Assembly (NCBI RefSeq): GCF_030682935.1
Contig: NZ_JAUXNA010000198.1
Span: 1 to 53,623, forward strand
Length of the DNA stretch: 53,623 nucleotides
Direction of reading: 5' to 3'
DNA from: Polaromonas sp.
Lineage (GTDB): Bacteria; Pseudomonadota; Gammaproteobacteria; Burkholderiales; Burkholderiaceae_C
Below are positions 52,225-53,623 of the stretch, in pieces (positions within the stretch are counted from its first letter, which is position 1; each line of letters starts with the position of its first letter). A model generated the notes under the pieces. That model saw nothing but the letters and a program-made list of their open reading frames with translations. It ran no database searches and was not told the origin of the DNA. The translations under genes were made by a program, and so were the position numbers.

Positions 52225-53623
52225 TTATCTTTCGGAAGGCGGCAGCACCGGCGCTTCGTTGATCGGCACCAGCGTGCTGGGCAAGGGCTGGGCCCGCTGC
52301 TGGCTGGTGCGCATGAGGTCATAGCGGTCCAGCGACAGCGCGTCGGTGGACGCTGCATCGCGCACCACCACCGGCCGCAAGAACACCATCAGGTTGGTTT
52401 TCTTGCGGCTGCGGCTCTCGGACTTGAACAGGTTGCCAAACAGGGGCACATCGCCCAGACCCGGCACCTTGTCCTCGTTGCCGGAGTACTCGTCCTGCAG
52501 CAGCCCGCCCAGCACGATGATGGAACCGTCTTCGACCAGCACGTTCGACTCGATCGAGCGCTTGTTGGTGATCAGGCCGGTGGCCGAGTTGACCGAGCCC
52601 GGCTGCACGCTGGAGACTTCCTGGAAGATCGCCATCTTGACGGTGCCGTTTTCGCTGATTTGCGGCTTGACCCGCAAGGTCAGGCCGACGTCCTTGCGCT
52701 CTATGGTCTGGAACGGGTTGACGCTGCCGCCGCCGCCGCTGCCGGTGTTGGTGAACTGGCCGGTCACGAAGGGCACGTTCTGGCCGATGACGATCTTGGC
52801 CTCTTCGTTGTCCAGCGTCAGCAGGTTGGGCGTGGACAGGATGTTGCCAGCACCGGTCGACTGCAGGAAGTTGGCCAGAAAGCCGAGGAAATAAACGCCG
52901 TTGCTGCGCGCTGCCACGCCCAGGTTCAGGCCGCTGCCGGGCGCCACCAGGGCCTTCTGCGGCGCCCCCCAGCCGGTCTGCTTCGGCGCCAACGAGCCGG
53001 CCTGTATGGCCTGCGTGATGATGTTCTTGCCGCCGCTGCCAAAGTTGGTGCCCAGCAGCCCGATCAGGCTGTCGCCCTTGCCGCCCAGCGGGCCCTGCCA
53101 CTGGATGCCGAACTCGGCCGCCTTGTCCATGTTGACTTCGGCAATCAGGCTTTCGACATAAACCTGGGCGCGCCGGGCATCGAGCTTGTCGATGACGGCG
53201 CGCAGCTGCCGGTACTGCGGCTCGGAGGCCGTGATGATCAGCGAGTTAGTCGCCGGATCGGCCTGGATGCCGCCGCCGGTGGAGGGCGCGCCGCTGGGCG
53301 TGACCGGCGACGTGGCGGCGGTGCTCGCGCCCGTCAGGCTGACCGGCGTTGCCGCAGCGCCCGCGCCGACGCCGACGCCCGCCGTGCTGGAACTGGCGGC
53401 GCCGCCGCCGGTCAGCGCGGCCCGCAGCACCACGGCCAGCTTGGCGGCATCGGCGTTTTTCAGGTAGACCACATAGATGTTGCCGGCGGCGCCGTTCGGG
53501 CCGTTCATGGCGGGCTGGTCGAGTTTTTCGGCGAGCGAGCGGACCAGCGCCAGCCGCGACGGATTGGCGGCGCGCACGATCAGCGAGTTGCTGCGGGGCT
53601 CGGCGATCACGGTGGTCTTGTAG
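52225..53623 (-). CDS. gspD: GspD, type II secretion outer-membrane secretin (5' end beyond window)
   Basis: At least 465 residues from the window edge; the N-terminal signal and first domains are outside. Present: part of the N-domains (RSNSLIVRAANPSRLALVRS and IYVVYLKNADAAKLA), a glycine/serine-rich linker, a further N-domain (TNSLIITASEPQYRQLRAVI) and the secretin core (VPGLGDVPLFGNLFKSESRS). Its stop is two bases before gspE. Confidence 0.97.
   Translation of the reverse strand, partial: YKTTVIAEPRSNSLIVRAANPSRLALVRSLAEKLDQPAMNGPNGAAGNIYVVYLKNADAAKLAVVLRAALTGGGAASSSTAGVGVGAGAAATPVSLTGASTAATSPVTPSGAPSTGGGIQADPATNSLIITASEPQYRQLRAVIDKLDARRAQVYVESLIAEVNMDKAAEFGIQWQGPLGGKGDSLIGLLGTNFGSGGKNIITQAIQAGSLAPKQTGWGAPQKALVAPGSGLNLGVAARSNGVYFLGFLANFLQSTGAGNILSTPNLLTLDNEEAKIVIGQNVPFVTGQFTNTGSGGGGSVNPFQTIERKDVGLTLRVKPQISENGTVKMAIFQEVSSVQPGSVNSATGLITNKRSIESNVLVEDGSIIVLGGLLQDEYSGNEDKVPGLGDVPLFGNLFKSESRSRKKTNLMVFLRPVVVRDAASTDALSLDRYDLMRTSQQRAQPLPSTLVPINEAPVLPPSER

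Overview
The window reads as a high-GC betaproteobacterial chromosome, most likely Burkholderiales/Comamonadaceae (Polaromonas, Rhodoferax or Variovorax type). This rests on the gene families (many orphan tripartite tricarboxylate transporter receptors, CaiB-type CoA transferases, heteromeric acyl-CoA dehydrogenases), on a GC-rich intergenic repeat at 50751-50824 that resembles one familiar from this family, and on gene order. No rRNA, tRNA, CRISPR array, integrase or transposase was found.

Region by region. (1) 1-375: two truncated etfB pieces joined head to head at a near-perfect palindrome, probably an assembly fold-back at a contig edge. (2) 392-10470, minus strand: a beta-oxidation operon resembling the pimeloyl/dicarboxylate (pim) operon: hydratase/dehydrogenase fusion, thiolase, two acyl-CoA dehydrogenases, CoA transferase, TTT receptor and acyl-CoA ligase, with etfB just downstream. 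A divergent LysR gene (10588) faces it across a dyad-rich promoter. (3) 11683-22113: a stress and accessory-metabolism island: Hsp20, PEBP, a diaminopimelate-dehydrogenase-like protein, ThpR, a Cfa-like methyltransferase with an FAD oxidoreductase and flavin reductase, an AmrS-type radical SAM enzyme, a phosphoribosyltransferase, a BON protein and a DHH phosphoesterase. It carries matching gene-end scars at 13666-13726 and 21045-21142 that show a past duplication and deletion. (4) 22073-26705: a broken HtrA remnant, dinG, cytochrome c, thioredoxin, DUF2892 and a Crp/Fnr regulator.

(5) 26973-29598: a compact mercury-resistance operon (merR, merTPA) with a textbook 19-bp-spaced MerR promoter, followed by a degenerate CzcC/CusC-type remnant and an unrecognised 97-aa gene. 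(6) 30334-34659: a PQQ-type sugar dehydrogenase family protein with a cytochrome c, queC, and an MFS exporter with an extra C-terminal domain. (7) 34753-43870: a second acyl-CoA operon (two CaiB transferases, two acyl-CoA dehydrogenases, a MaoC-like protein lacking the usual catalytic motif, two TTT receptors), with a divergent enoyl-CoA hydratase and LysR gene and a cluster of GATAC half-sites between them. (8) 43887-49432: an SbmA/BacA-type ABC transporter, a 5'-nucleotidase, cobC, cobS, cobT and a CWC protein, suggesting cobalamin salvage. (9) 49460-53623: type II secretion genes gspF, gspE and gspD (gspD is cut by the window edge).

Most interesting are the deletion/duplication scars in the stress island, the putative methyl-branched or furan fatty acid module (cfa-like, FAD oxidoreductase, flavin reductase), the ABC transporter beside cobCST, the GATAC operator array, and the MaoC-like protein without its active-site motif.
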